Below, piece by piece: positions 37,056 through 46,237 of a stretch of DNA of 64,000 nucleotides (positions within the stretch are counted from its first letter, which is position 1; every line of letters begins with the position of its first letter). Location of the stretch: positions 46,452,227-46,516,226 of the forward strand of contig CM068830.1 in NCBI GenBank assembly GCA_028554795.2. The letters are read 5' to 3'. Both the position numbers and the translations under genes were made by a program. The DNA is from Sinohyriopsis cumingii (lineage: Eukaryota; Mollusca; Bivalvia; Unionida; Unionidae). The notes under the pieces were generated by a model, which saw only the letters and a program-made list of their open reading frames with translations, did not search any database and was not told the origin of the DNA.

Positions 37056-37250
37056 ACAGATTCCGTGGAAGGAACTCAGTGACCATATTCAAACCGTGGA
37101 TCATTACCATCGATTATTACAAGAACTGTATCCATTCAATTGGGACGACAAGTGGTGTGTGTCTTAGTGACTTGTTTTCTGGGATTTCGTTTACCAGCCG
37201 ATTCTTTGTGGACTCTTTACGATCAGTACTTACCACCTCAATGGCCTTAA
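37027..37250 (+). pseudogene. Small unknown ORF, frame break in GT run
   Basis: From ATG 37027 a 46-codon frame ends at TAG 37165. A second frame picks up at about 37158 and continues with coding-like composition (Trp, Tyr, Leu and Pro rich) to TAA 37248. The shift lies in the GTGTGTGT run at 37155-37162. No domain is recognised. Overlaps the next ATG (37241) by a few bases. Confidence 0.45.
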
Positions 37251-37751
37251 ATGGTCACGAAAAACTCCTTTTGCTCAAAGGCTTGCGTTTTCATCTGGAT
37301 ACTTCTCGACCTCAACAGGAAAAAAAGATTCGTCAACTTTTAGCTACCCAAGACGTGTATGACGATGTGTGTGTAGCTTGTGACTTACATCCCCATTGGA
37401 CAGATGTCCGTGCTTGGAAAGAATGGGGTTTTGAGGCTTGGACCCAAGAAGTGGCCCAGTATGCACGAGAGTTGTTCAAGGAAAAAAGTTACTTTTCAAC
37501 CCGTGTTAGTGACGGTGCCAGAAGAACCCGTCACCCAGGACGGGACTGTCGTGGACAGGCCTGAAAGACCCTTTCGGGAGGACACTTGTGTGATCTTACC
37601 CCCTACTATAGAACTGGTTAGAACATTACCCAAAACATGTTGTTGTACAGACACTTGTTTTTATTCCACGTTAATGGTTATCATGTGCCTTTTATCCTTG
37701 TACTTAAGCCTTTGGCTTTTATGTATTTTTGTCTTTCGTATTCATGTTTGA
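37241..37751 (+). CDS. Putative tail-anchored protein, frame break in A-run
   Basis: The ATG at 37241 opens a frame with acidic/aromatic content (VYDDVCVACDLHPHW; EWGFEAWTQEVAQYARELF). A one-base shift in the A6 run at 37482-37487 leads into the frame that ends at 37751. The C-terminal 30 residues are a strong hydrophobic helix (STLMVIMCLLSLYLSLWLLC) with a short basic tail, as in tail-anchored proteins. An AATAAA follows at 37765-37770. Neighbouring BIR genes make an apoptosis or membrane role tempting, but no family is identified. Confidence 0.5.
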
Positions 37752-37764
37752 AAAAAAAACATTC

Positions 37765-37770
37765 AATAAA
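37765..37770 (+). terminator. Poly(A) signal before the ATPase gene
   Basis: AATAAA, 14 nt after the stop of the tail-anchored ORF and 16 nt before the ATPase TATA box. Confidence 0.6.
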
Positions 37771-37785
37771 CGTGTGCTGAAAAAG

Positions 37786-37794
37786 TATATAAAA
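37786..37794 (+). promoter_or_regulatory. TATA box of the packaging ATPase
   Basis: TATATAAAA, about 50 nt upstream of the ATG at 37840. Confidence 0.7.
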
Positions 37795-37839
37795 TCTTGT
37801 CTTGTTTGTTTTCGTGTCACAAGTGACATTTCTCACACA

Positions 37840-38583
37840 ATGGCTACCTCTGCTGTCTCTGCTCCCTCTTCCTCTACTGTCAAAGTCATCGACGAACACT
37901 TAGATCGTGCCAGTTGGGAGGCTTTGTATCTTCGCCATCCCTTTAACATGCTCATTGCTGGACCTAGCGGTTCAGGCAAAACAAAATTCGTCAAACGTTT
38001 GATCGAACATAAACATCATTTGATCGATCGGCCACCTCAACGGATCGTGTGGTGTTACAAAGAGTGGCAATCGGCGTACAACCTCTTGCGAGAAAGTCAA
38101 GGCGATTCCATCGTGTTTGTGGAAGGCATTCCTAAAGAAGACGACAGCATCGTCTCTGACTCCTGTCAAACCCATTTGGTCATTTTCGACGACATGTTAG
38201 GAGAAGACGAAGAAGAAATTAAATTGTGGTTCACGCGCAAAGGGCATCACCGTAATGCCAGTGTCGTTTACATCACCCAAAATTTGTTTCAACAAAGTAA
38301 AGCCCATCGCACCATCAGTCTCAATGCGCATTACGTGGTCTTGTTTAAAAGCCCTCGAGATAAATCGCAAGTGCAAGTCTTAGCCAAACAGTTAGGAACG
38401 CCTTGGCTGACTCAGGCGTACGACGATGCCACTCAAACACCACACGCCTATTTACTCGTTGATTTGAAACCTACGACTCCCGAGGATTTGCGATTTCGTA
38501 CCCACTTGTTTCACCACTGGTGCCAAGACGGAGGGCCTGTCCTGTACACGTCTCCGTCCTCGACTTCATTTCACTCCACATAA
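37840..38583 (+). CDS. FtsK/HerA-type (A32-like) genome-packaging ATPase
   Basis: 247 aa. Walker A is GPSGSGKT at residues 41-48. Walker B is THLVIFDDML with DD at 117-118. A downstream VVYITQNLF segment fits the sensor strand of this family. Such ATPases pump the linear genome into the capsid, and their presence with capsid genes is the hallmark of virus-like Polintons. Start chosen at 37840 because it follows the TATA box by about 50 nt; the frame is open further upstream. Intact. Confidence 0.92.
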   Translation: MATSAVSAPSSSTVKVIDEHLDRASWEALYLRHPFNMLIAGPSGSGKTKFVKRLIEHKHHLIDRPPQRIVWCYKEWQSAYNLLRESQGDSIVFVEGIPKEDDSIVSDSCQTHLVIFDDMLGEDEEEIKLWFTRKGHHRNASVVYITQNLFQQSKAHRTISLNAHYVVLFKSPRDKSQVQVLAKQLGTPWLTQAYDDATQTPHAYLLVDLKPTTPEDLRFRTHLFHHWCQDGGPVLYTSPSSTSFHST

Positions 38584-38589
38584 AAAAAT

Positions 38590-38598
38590 CTATAAAAA
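38590..38598 (+). promoter_or_regulatory. TATA box of the basic core-like gene
   Basis: CTATAAAAA follows the ATPase stop and lies about 45 nt before ATG 38637. Confidence 0.65.
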
Positions 38599-38636
38599 CC
38601 TCAGACCCTTTTTCGTCTGTCTCACACAACGTCAAC

Positions 38637-39587
38637 ATGACGTCCCTTCAGTCGCATCTTCCCGTCCAATTGATTCGTGCCTTGTATGGCATCAGTCGAG
38701 AAAAAAATCCACAAACACGAGCTCGTGTCTTAGAAGCTAGTCTCAAAGAAGTCTTACGATGGTTCACGGTGACGGCACGTCAAATACTCCAAGGAATCAT
38801 TCAGATTCCTCATCAAACCAAACGCTTTTTCGATCGAAACAAAGTCGCTTTGGTCCAACTGGCCGATCCTCGCATCGACACTCAAACCAAAAAACAAATC
38901 ATTTTGAAACCTGGAGGGAGCGGTACTCTAGGAGGGGTCATCATTCGCTCTCTCTTAAGATGGGATCCTAATGCCCCCAAAGTTATACCCAAGAAAAAAG
39001 TCCAACGAAGCCCCAAGAAGAAAAAGAAAAAGACCAGGTCCCCAAGAAAAACTTCTCCAGTGGCAGGACCCTCCTCTGACCAGACACCACCCCGGAAAAA
39101 GAAAAGAAGCCCCCAGAAAAAGAAACAGAAAAAAAGTCCCCAGAAAAAGAAAAGTCCACAGAAGAAAACTAGTCGCAAGAGAGGCACTTCGGCCAGGACG
39201 CAACCTTACACTCGCAAACCACGACCTGCCACGGCGGTGACTGCGTCTCCTGCAGCCTCACGTTTATCCACTTCTCCGTTGATGACACCCAGAACTGAAG
39301 AGTACTTGGAGACGTTGATCACACCAAGAACTTCTCCGTTGATGACCCCCAAAAGAACTTCCCCAGTGGCAGGACCCTCCAATTTAGTAGCAGTGGCTGC
39401 TGCTTACAAAGTACCTTCTCCCAAAATCAAAGTCCAAGAAAGATCGGGCATGTTACAAAGTTTACTGGATTTGTCCAAGCAAGAACTGGCTCGATTTAGT
39501 CCGTTACGTACCCCTGCACGACGTGTCATGCCTGTCCTCAAACTAATACGACGTAAAGACAATCAGTGGCGACGCGTTCCAGTATAA
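38637..39587 (+). CDS. Basic SPKK-rich core-like protein (316 aa)
   Basis: The N-terminal 80 residues look globular and helical (LPVQLIRALYG; LKEVLRWFTV). A Gly patch (GGSGTLGGVI) follows, then a very basic block at about residues 115-200 built of SPKKK, SPRK and SPQKKK units, as in histone H1 tails, sperm proteins and adenovirus core proteins. Further on are TSPLMTP and TSPVAGPS repeats. A DNA-condensing virion core role is inferred from composition and its place between ATPase and capsid-type genes. It could be the Polinton counterpart of a late structural gene. Confidence 0.7.
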   Translation: MTSLQSHLPVQLIRALYGISREKNPQTRARVLEASLKEVLRWFTVTARQILQGIIQIPHQTKRFFDRNKVALVQLADPRIDTQTKKQIILKPGGSGTLGGVIIRSLLRWDPNAPKVIPKKKVQRSPKKKKKKTRSPRKTSPVAGPSSDQTPPRKKKRSPQKKKQKKSPQKKKSPQKKTSRKRGTSARTQPYTRKPRPATAVTASPAASRLSTSPLMTPRTEEYLETLITPRTSPLMTPKRTSPVAGPSNLVAVAAAYKVPSPKIKVQERSGMLQSLLDLSKQELARFSPLRTPARRVMPVLKLIRRKDNQWRRVPV

Positions 39588-39591
39588 AAAA
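39583..39591 (+). promoter_or_regulatory. TATA box of the small basic/hydrophobic gene
   Basis: TATAAAAAA overlaps the end of the core-like gene, about 60 nt before ATG 39648. Confidence 0.65.
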
Positions 39592-39647
39592 GGCCTGTGA
39601 CCAAGTAGGGTATCAGTGTTTTTTTTTGTGCTCCTGAAGACTCAAAG

Positions 39648-40103
39648 ATGTCACCCTCCAGAAAACCCCAAGGAAAGAAAAGAAAAGGACTACCACCACG
39701 TTTAGTCAAACATGGGGACATGTTATCTGTCCTGTCCAAAGCTTCTCCACCTCTACGAAAAAAACTCATTCAATCGGCCTCCAAAGAGGTCATCGATACC
39801 GTGTGCGAATGTTGTTTGAACGTTTTGAAAGGCACGATCCCTTTGTCCAAACACCAGAAACAATGCTTAAGCAAACATCGTCACGTTCTTCGCCAAATGG
39901 TTCGAAAGAAAATTCCCATTCGTCAAAAAAAAGAAGATGTTGGTCCAACGTGGAGGCATTTTGCCTCTCTTGTTAGGCCCCATACTGAAAGGAGTCTTGG
40001 GAACCATGTTGGGAGGACTGGTGGGAGCAAGATAAAAAGGCCTTCGGAAGTCCCAAGATCTCAGAATCGACCCCTGACAACCGCATGGAAGGACGAAAAC
40101 TAG
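39648..40103 (+). CDS. Conserved small Polinton protein, frame break in A-run
   Basis: The first 95 residues are Lys-rich with CECCLNVLKG and SKHQKQCLSKHRHVLRQMV, a pattern I associate with a small protein found next to the capsid genes in animal Polintons. At the A8 run (39925-39932) the frame shifts. The other frame (from ATG 39937 to TAA 40035) encodes a hydrophobic, Gly-rich 32-residue tail (LVQRGGILPLLLGP; LGGLVG) that is the usual ending of this protein. The residues after the A-run in the annotated frame are probably spurious. Minor virion or membrane-active protein, inferred. Confidence 0.65.
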   Translation: MSPSRKPQGKKRKGLPPRLVKHGDMLSVLSKASPPLRKKLIQSASKEVIDTVCECCLNVLKGTIPLSKHQKQCLSKHRHVLRQMVRKKIPIRQKKEDVGPTWRHFASLVRPHTERSLGNHVGRTGGSKIKRPSEVPRSQNRPLTTAWKDEN

Positions 40104-40711
40104 CTTTAGTGCCTTACAAACGATGGATGGAATACCATCTTTGGCAAGAACAACGCACCCCGCATTTACCTCCCAATCCCAATTTGAGCGAAATGTCCCA
40201 GTTACAACACGAATTGCAGTCCTTGATGGATCGCCAAGATTTGTCCGAAACAGAAAAATCGCAAAAGTACGGTCAACTCTTGCAACGACTGCAACTCTTT
40301 CACCAGAAAGCTTTAGACGAAACAGCTCTACCCACTCTGAAAGATTTTAAGACCTTGATGAAAAGTCCAGCACCATCACCAGTACCAGTACCAGTACCAC
40401 CACTACCAGTGACCAAGACAGAAAAAGGAGAAGAAGAAGAAGAAGGGTTTCAAACTCCACCAGAAAAAGTACGCAAGTTAACAACACCACCTACCTCCAG
40501 AATTGGATGGATTAAAAAGATGATGGCCACCCCTTCTTCATCACAAGAGAAAAAGAAAGTGAAGACAGAAGTGAAACAAGAACCGATATCCCCCGCTCAG
40601 ATATCCTCCTCTTCAACACCTATTGCCGGTCGCACACACAAAGCATTGCAATCCAAGAAAGTACCCCAAGAGAAAAAGAGTAGCATCTTCCAAGAGTGGG
40701 TGCCTTATTAA
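40085..40711 (+). CDS. Pro-rich conserved Polinton protein (208 aa)
   Basis: Opens MEGRKLALVPYKRWMEYHLW, a start I associate with a Polinton gene of unknown function. A predicted coiled region follows (residues 35-75), then a Pro/Val repeat (SPVPVPVPP), an acidic stretch (EKGEEEEEG) and a Lys/Ser/Pro tail. A GATAAAAAGG box at 40032 serves as its TATA. No enzymatic motif. A minor structural role is inferred from position. Confidence 0.65.
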   Translation: MEGRKLALVPYKRWMEYHLWQEQRTPHLPPNPNLSEMSQLQHELQSLMDRQDLSETEKSQKYGQLLQRLQLFHQKALDETALPTLKDFKTLMKSPAPSPVPVPVPPLPVTKTEKGEEEEEGFQTPPEKVRKLTTPPTSRIGWIKKMMATPSSSQEKKKVKTEVKQEPISPAQISSSSTPIAGRTHKALQSKKVPQEKKSSIFQEWVPY

Positions 40712-40732
40712 CACACCAACCAACACAAAAAA

Positions 40733-42034
40733 ATGGAAAAAGTCTTAGCCAGCATTTACTACGATCCCTCTCATCCTGCAGGTTACGCAGGAGTTCAAAA
40801 ATTGTATCGTGCTGCCAAAACGCGACTGAAAAGTCTCCGTTTACCTCAAGTGCAACGATGGTTACAAGAACAAGCTACCTACACTTTACACAAACCCATT
40901 CGACGCAAGTTTTTCAGAAGTCGCATCCGAGTGGAAGGCATCGATCATCAATGGCAAGCCGATTTAGCCGATGTCTCTCATTTGGCCAGCTACAATCGTG
41001 GCTACAAATATTTGTTTTGTGTCATCGACGTCTTTTCCAAATTTGCCTGGGTCGTGCCCTTGACTTCCAAATCGAGCAGCGAGTTAGTGCGAGCCCTGCA
41101 ACGGGTGTTGAAACAAAGTGGTCTTCACCCTCTTCGATGGCAAACGGACAAAGGCACCGAATTTCTGAACCAAGCTTTCCAAAAAGAATTAAAGAAACGT
41201 GACATTCATTTTTTTACCACCGAGAATCCCGAAACCAAAGCCAGCATCGTGGAACGTTTTCAACGCACTTTGAAAGAACGCATGTGGAAATATTTTACGT
41301 ATCACCACACTCTGAAGTACATTGACATCTTACCGCACCTGGTGCAAGCGTACAACCAATCTTACCATCGAAGCATTGGACGTGCCCCGCAAGACGTGAC
41401 TCCCGACAACGAAGTGCTGGTGTTTGAGCGTCTGTTTGGTACGTCCCCGACGAGGGCTGTCCCTAAGAAAAGTGGAATGTTGGCCGTAGGAGATTGGGTG
41501 CGCATTGGCAAAACCAAACGCACTTTTGACAAAGGTTACTTACCTAACTGGACGACCGAACTGTTTCGTGTCACTGGACGAGTGCATGGCCGTCATCCTA
41601 CCGTCTATAAATTGGAAGACATAAACGGAGAAGTGCTCAAAGGAACGTTTTATTTGCCCGAGTTACAACGTGTCACCAAAAAAGAAGACGACGTGTACGA
41701 CATCGAAAGCATTCTCGAACGCAGAACCCGTAAAGTGGGCAAACGACGTGTCAAAGAAGTCAAAGTACGTTGGAAAGGATATCCACCCAGTTTTGATTCT
41801 TGGATCGACGCTTCGCAAGTCATCGACTATAAAAAGAAGTGGCCATCATGCCCTTTCACACAGCAGACGCAGCTACGTCGACCACTCCTCCTTCACCTAG
41901 TTCTTCTGTGCAAGATTTACAAAAACAACCCTTGTGGGTGTGGTGTGGAGAACGTGTGCCTAAAACGCAAATCGTCTTTTTCTGCCAAATCTTCGTGGTG
42001 TATTGTGTCATCGGGGCAGCCATTGCCAATTTGA
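40733..42034 (+). CDS. int: Retroviral-type integrase with chromodomain
   Basis: The RVE core is complete: D77 (WQADLAD), D139 (WQTDKGTEF) and E174 (SIVERF), a DD-34/35-E spacing. An N-terminal helical region precedes it, and an SH3-like DNA-binding part (GDWVRIGK) follows. A chromodomain occupies about residues 321-366 (YDIESILERR; VRWKGYPPSFDSWI). Chromodomains target insertion to chromatin marks in Polintons and chromoviruses. It joins the element ends to host DNA, giving the 6-bp duplication seen here. The frame runs about 190 nt into the next gene. The true C-terminus may be soon after the chromodomain. Catalytically intact. Confidence 0.94.
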   Translation: MEKVLASIYYDPSHPAGYAGVQKLYRAAKTRLKSLRLPQVQRWLQEQATYTLHKPIRRKFFRSRIRVEGIDHQWQADLADVSHLASYNRGYKYLFCVIDVFSKFAWVVPLTSKSSSELVRALQRVLKQSGLHPLRWQTDKGTEFLNQAFQKELKKRDIHFFTTENPETKASIVERFQRTLKERMWKYFTYHHTLKYIDILPHLVQAYNQSYHRSIGRAPQDVTPDNEVLVFERLFGTSPTRAVPKKSGMLAVGDWVRIGKTKRTFDKGYLPNWTTELFRVTGRVHGRHPTVYKLEDINGEVLKGTFYLPELQRVTKKEDDVYDIESILERRTRKVGKRRVKEVKVRWKGYPPSFDSWIDASQVIDYKKKWPSCPFTQQTQLRRPLLLHLVLLCKIYKNNPCGCGVENVCLKRKSSFSAKSSWCIVSSGQPLPI

Positions 42035-42219
42035 GTTTGCAACAAGGAGACAAACAATTGTGGACCATTTTATTGAGCAGTTGCATCGGTTACCTGCTTC
42101 CCAATCCCTCCCTGAAATTCTCTTCCAACGGGAACCTTGTGTCCAGTGCCAGTGTCAGTCACCACTCCAACCACAACCAAAACCCCATTTTGGGCGGAGA
42201 CACGTCTAACGTCCAGTAA
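41848..42219 (+). CDS. Small membrane protein of the capsid cluster (123 aa)
   Basis: The ATG at 41848 is preferred; the frame has no earlier ATG. The Ser/Pro/Thr-rich N-terminus is followed by two hydrophobic helices (QIVFFCQIFVVYCVIGAAIA and WTILLSSCIGYLLP), then a Ser/Asn/His tail. Two-helix membrane proteins occupy this slot between integrase and penton in animal Polintons. Overlaps the 3' part of the integrase frame. Confidence 0.7.
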   Translation: MPFHTADAATSTTPPSPSSSVQDLQKQPLWVWCGERVPKTQIVFFCQIFVVYCVIGAAIANLSLQQGDKQLWTILLSSCIGYLLPNPSLKFSSNGNLVSSASVSHHSNHNQNPILGGDTSNVQ

Positions 42220-42249
42220 CCCCTCGGACAGCCACAGAACTCTGGAATT

Positions 42250-43184
42250 ATGAGTCACCAAAACCAATTTTACTTAACCTTACCCAGTGACAGTTCCATG
42301 GAGGTGTTTCCCCACAACACGTTGTGCTGTTACACGGCCAAATTACCTCAGGCCATCCCCTTAGATCACGAAGCCCATTGGGAAGTGGCTTTAGTAGAAA
42401 TCATTCACCCGATCCATGTCCTCAATATTCTTCCCAATCAAAACTTTTTTGATGTGGAAGTTCATGACGAGCAAATGCAACAGTGGATGGATAGCAATGT
42501 CAAATATGACAAGAAAACCCGTACACAAAATCAAAAGTACACCACCTATCACTTGTTCGTTCCCCAGGCTATTATTTTAGTGGTCAACATTTGGTCAGCA
42601 CCATAGCCTCCAGGTTTAATGTTAATGTCGTGTTTCTGAAAGCTTTGGAGCATGTCAACAAAAGTGTCACCATGGAGTACCACAAAGCAGCTCGTCGCTT
42701 CTCGATGAAATTTGAACGGAGTAAAATCATGTCCATTTTATTTTGTCCTGAATTGTACGACATGTTGGGTGGAGACATGGACATGAGAATGACCATGATG
42801 AAGAAAAACGAATTACCCATCGTTTACGACAACGAGTCTTTTAGCAAGTTATTTCGTACCCCAGTAGAACTGAATCAAGGACTGAATTTGATGTTCGTGT
42901 ATTCCGATGTGGTGGAGTACAACGTGGTGGGACACACCTCTGTGCCGTTACTGCGTGTCATTCCTTTCAAAGTGGATTCTGCCACGAACGCTGACGAGGA
43001 AGGTGGAAACACTTACCACGTTCACCGCGAATTTGTCCATCCTCACTATTTGCCTGTCAGTAAGTCGTATTTGGACACAGTCAACATTACTATAAAAGGA
43101 GATTTGGGACAAAATATTCCATTCACCAAAGGAAAAGTCACGGTGAAACTCCATTTTCGAAAACGGTTCTCTCACGATTCGTAA
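42250..43184 (+). CDS. Penton / minor capsid protein, frame break in C-run
   Basis: The N-terminal frame (42250-42606) opens with FYLTLPSDSSM, FPHNT and HWEVALVEI, the usual start of the Polinton single-jelly-roll penton. Coding then continues in another frame (42591-43184; YDMLGGD; LMFVYSDVVEYNVVG; VPLLRVIPF). The shift is one base at the C4 run (42562-42565). Together about 310 codons, normal length. Pentons close the icosahedral vertices. Confidence 0.85.
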
Positions 43185-43187
43185 GTC

Positions 43188-43604
43188 ATGTATCCAGTGT
43201 ACCGAGGGGTTGCTCGACAGCGAGGACACGGTTTAGGAGATATGTTAAAATCGGCCTTTCGTTCGGTGGCCCCGGTGTTGAAACCGATGGTGACACGCGG
43301 ATTGCACGCCTTGAAAGATGCGGCACTGACGCAAGGCAAAGAATTTCTCCAAAATGTCATCATCGACAAACAAAACCCTAAAGAAGCCTTCATGAGGGCA
43401 GGCAAAAATGTCTTGCTGCAAACGGGCAAAGACATTTTAGGCCGACGAGACACACCTATAAATGCCCTGCACGCTACCGAGTCAGGCATTCAGCAAGGAC
43501 AAGGCAGAAAGAGACGACGAAGAAAACACCCTTTCACCAGACTTCAAGCTAGAAAGGCCAAGAAAAGAAGAACCGTTCGAGACTTAGACGTTTTCGATTA
43601 TTGA
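43188..43604 (+). CDS. pVI/pX-like basic virion protein (138 aa)
   Basis: Opens MYPVYRGVARQRGHGLGDML, followed by an amphipathic helix region (FRSVAPVLKPMV) and a C-terminal cluster of Arg/Lys (RKRRRRK; KAKKRR) that would serve as nuclear or DNA-binding signal. This small protein between penton and major capsid is conserved in Polintons and compared with adenovirus pVI/pX. It may help DNA packing or membrane disruption. Intact. A TATAAAAGG box lies about 95 nt upstream inside the penton gene. Confidence 0.75.
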   Translation: MYPVYRGVARQRGHGLGDMLKSAFRSVAPVLKPMVTRGLHALKDAALTQGKEFLQNVIIDKQNPKEAFMRAGKNVLLQTGKDILGRRDTPINALHATESGIQQGQGRKRRRRKHPFTRLQARKAKKRRTVRDLDVFDY

Positions 43605-43620
43605 GAAAGAACAAAAAAAA

Positions 43621-44934
43621 ATGATGCACCGAGAGTCTTGCGCTTGTTCCAAGTCGGAACTGGATCTGTTTGCCATGCCCCCCACCATGATGACCATGCA
43701 AGAATCCCAGTGGGTGGAATTTCACCCCGTCTCCTCTTTGACGGATTCCGCTCCCATCGAGTTTGAAATCAAAGGACAGCCCGAAGATTACATCGATCTG
43801 AATAGCAGTTACTTGTACCTGAAAGTCAAAATTCTAGATAAGACTGGAGGTGCTATAGACGATGAAGCAGTAGCTCCCGTCAACAATTTCATGCATTCCT
43901 TGTTCAGTGGAGTGGACTTGTACTTGAATAACAAACTGGTCAGTAGCAGCATGGATACTTACCCTTATCGTGCCTACCTGGAAAATCTCTTGACGTACGG
44001 AATAGATGCCAAGAACACTCATCTCAATGCCTGTGTGGTATGGGAAGCTGACGAACCTACCAAGTTTGAAATATTGGAAACTGATGAAAAGAAAGACAAC
44101 AATGATGGATTTGTAGAACGAAGAAAGAAAATCACGGGAGTCGACACAAGTTTAGAACTGATGGATCGTTTGCATTTGGACATGTGGTTGCAAGAAAAGT
44201 ATTTGCTGAACGGGGTGGATGTCCGCCTGAGACTGAATCGTAGCAGTACCGCTTTCCATTTATTGGCTGATAGTGACGGTTACAAAACCAAAATCCAAGA
44301 AGCCAGACTCTACGTACGCCGTGTGGAAGTGTTACCTAAAGTGGGAAACGACATCAGTCAGACGTTGAGCAGAACGACCGCCAAGTATCCCATACGACGC
44401 GTGGAAGTGAAAACCTTCACTATTCCCAAGGGACAGCGATCCATGATCGAAGATCATCTGTTCCAAGGACAGTTACCCAAACGTTTGATCGTTGGTATCG
44501 TCGAGAATACAGCCTTCAACGGAGCTGCCGAAAAAAGTACTTTCTACTTTCAACACTTTGGCGTGTCCAAAATCGAAGTCAGTCGCGATGGCAAGACCTT
44601 GTGTAACCGACCTTTCGAACCTGACTTTACCAAGAAGAATTACTTGAGATCGTACTTGTCCCTGTAGGAAGCCACCGGACAGTTAGGAACCAATACCAGT
44701 CACGGTATTACGTACGAGGATTATGCAGGAGGCTACGCTTTGTGGGCTTTTGATTTCACTCCAGACCAAGGCAGCGACGAGAGACATTTCCACCCTATAA
44801 AATCCGGCCAGATTCGTGTGGAAATTCAGTTTAAAGACCGAGACCCTGATGAAACGGTGAACGTCATCCTGTATGCAGAATTCGATAATACGATAGAAAT
44901 CAACAGTTTGAGAGAAGTCATCCTAGATTACTAG
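43621..44934 (+). CDS. mcp: Major capsid protein, double jelly-roll (in-frame TAG)
   Basis: The frame is open from 43621 to a TAG at 44665-44667 (348 codons), then continues in the same frame to the stop at 44934, about 436 residues in all, the usual Polinton length. Recognisable segments are PIEFEIKGQPEDYIDL, YLYLKVKI, VNNFMHSLFSGVDLYLN, then DMWLQEKYLLNGVDV and, after the TAG, GYALWAFDFTPD and YAEFDN. It would form the pseudo-hexameric capsid lattice. The TAG removes the last 89 residues unless read through, or is an error. Confidence 0.88.
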
Positions 44935-44939
44935 AAACC

Positions 44940-45417
44940 ATGGAAGACTATTGTCCCTCTTTACCTAGTGGAGAAACTTTGGACATGAAATGTGAGGAGA
45001 CTGTGGAAGAAGAAGTGATCATGATGAAGTCGAGATGGCCAGAACAAGAAGCCCATTTAGTCTCCTGTTTTGCCAAACACTTGGTCGAAAAAATGACGGA
45101 ATTGATCAAGAAAAATTGCTATGGATGTCAAAACGATCATCCCAGTCAAATTCAACACGATAAATGCCTGATGTTGAGTCAAGAAGAAATTGGACGAGTA
45201 TCTGGACGAAGCTTGGAGTCTCATCTCGGACGAAGACGTGTTGCACCAGTGGTATAAAGACTTGCGTGAACATTCTTGTCCACCATTAACCACTCAAGAG
45301 ATCCATCGTATCGAAGCTCTCCTGAATCAGAGTGAGGAGACGAAACGAAGAAACGGTTACTTGTCAGACATTTTCAAGCAAAAAGTCAGGATCGAATTGA
45401 CGACTTATTACCTGTGA
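44940..45417 (+). CDS. Cys-motif Polinton protein, frame break
   Basis: First frame 44940-45257, acidic N-terminus then NCYGCQNDHPSQIQHDKCLM, a CxxC...HPSQxxH..C signature I associate with a small gene beside the protease in animal Polintons. The family's next part (LDEYLDEAWSLIS; YLSDIFKQKV) is in the second frame (45190-45417). The shift is one extra base at or near the AAA at 45187-45189. Zinc binding is likely from the motif; function unknown. Confidence 0.7.
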
Positions 45418-45434
45418 AGAAAAAAAACACACAA

Positions 45435-46001
45435 ATGGATACCTGGGAACTTTATTACCTTTTGAACCACAGTTCGTATACGGCTTCTTGGAATCCTGTC
45501 GTCTGTGCTAAAGATGAACTCCCTCATCGCAAACCTAAAGACCATCAAACTTACGTGATCAACACGGACGACAGTCATCTCCCAGGAACCCACTGGGTAG
45601 CCGTTTACTTTCCTCAAGAAGGATGTGTGGAATATTTCGATTCGTACGGAGTGCCACTTTTGGAAGACGATATCATTGACTTTATGAGAAGAAATGCTCA
45701 GACCACCCGATTCAATAATGTGAAATTACAAGGCACAGATTCCTTGGTGTGTGGACAATATTGTGTGTATTTTCTGCATCATCGCAGCCTGGGCTATTCC
45801 TTAGAACATTTAGTGACTCATTTTGATCCTCGTTCTTCTTCAAGAAATGATGTGAAAGTAGATCGATGGTTTTGTGACCATTATGCTTATCTTTTGTCTC
45901 AAGCTAGGAAACGTAGTGTCCATCAATGGCCTAATGACTTCCAACAGTGGAAATCACAATTTCATTCACAACGACAACGGTGTCAGCCTTGTTTAAAGTA
46001 G
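45435..46001 (+). CDS. Adenain-like cysteine protease (188 aa)
   Basis: Catalytic set as in adenovirus protease: H53 (GTHWVAVYF), D69 (EYFDSYG), Q99 (KLQGTD) and C106 (SLVCGQYC), with the Q-to-C spacing of seven as in adenain. Of the Ulp1-like C48/C5 clan. It would mature capsid proteins during assembly. The ATG at 45435 is preferred because the frame extends upstream only with non-ATG starts. Length is normal and the gene is intact. An AATAAA lies 115 nt after the stop. Confidence 0.92.
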   Translation: MDTWELYYLLNHSSYTASWNPVVCAKDELPHRKPKDHQTYVINTDDSHLPGTHWVAVYFPQEGCVEYFDSYGVPLLEDDIIDFMRRNAQTTRFNNVKLQGTDSLVCGQYCVYFLHHRSLGYSLEHLVTHFDPRSSSRNDVKVDRWFCDHYAYLLSQARKRSVHQWPNDFQQWKSQFHSQRQRCQPCLK

Positions 46002-46115
46002 ATTGTCAATTGAGAAAAAAAATTTGTTTGTGATTTGAAAAAAATTGTTTGATGTTATATTGTTGGATTATTGTTAAAAATGTTAGAGTTGTTGTTTAGT
46101 GTTAAGTGATTTTTG

Positions 46116-46121
46116 AATAAA
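46116..46121 (+). terminator. Poly(A) signal after the protease gene
   Basis: AATAAA in a T/G-rich stretch. Marks the end of the structural-gene block, before the coiled-coil genes that use stem-loop ends. Confidence 0.6.
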
Positions 46122-46237
46122 AATGTTGTGTTTTGAAAAAAATGCCTTTGTGGTTTGTTTAGCTATAAGAATGTTTGATTGATGCTCTTTCATTTCTTAC
46201 TATCCCTCTCATGAACGTTGCGGCTCGAAAACCGTGT

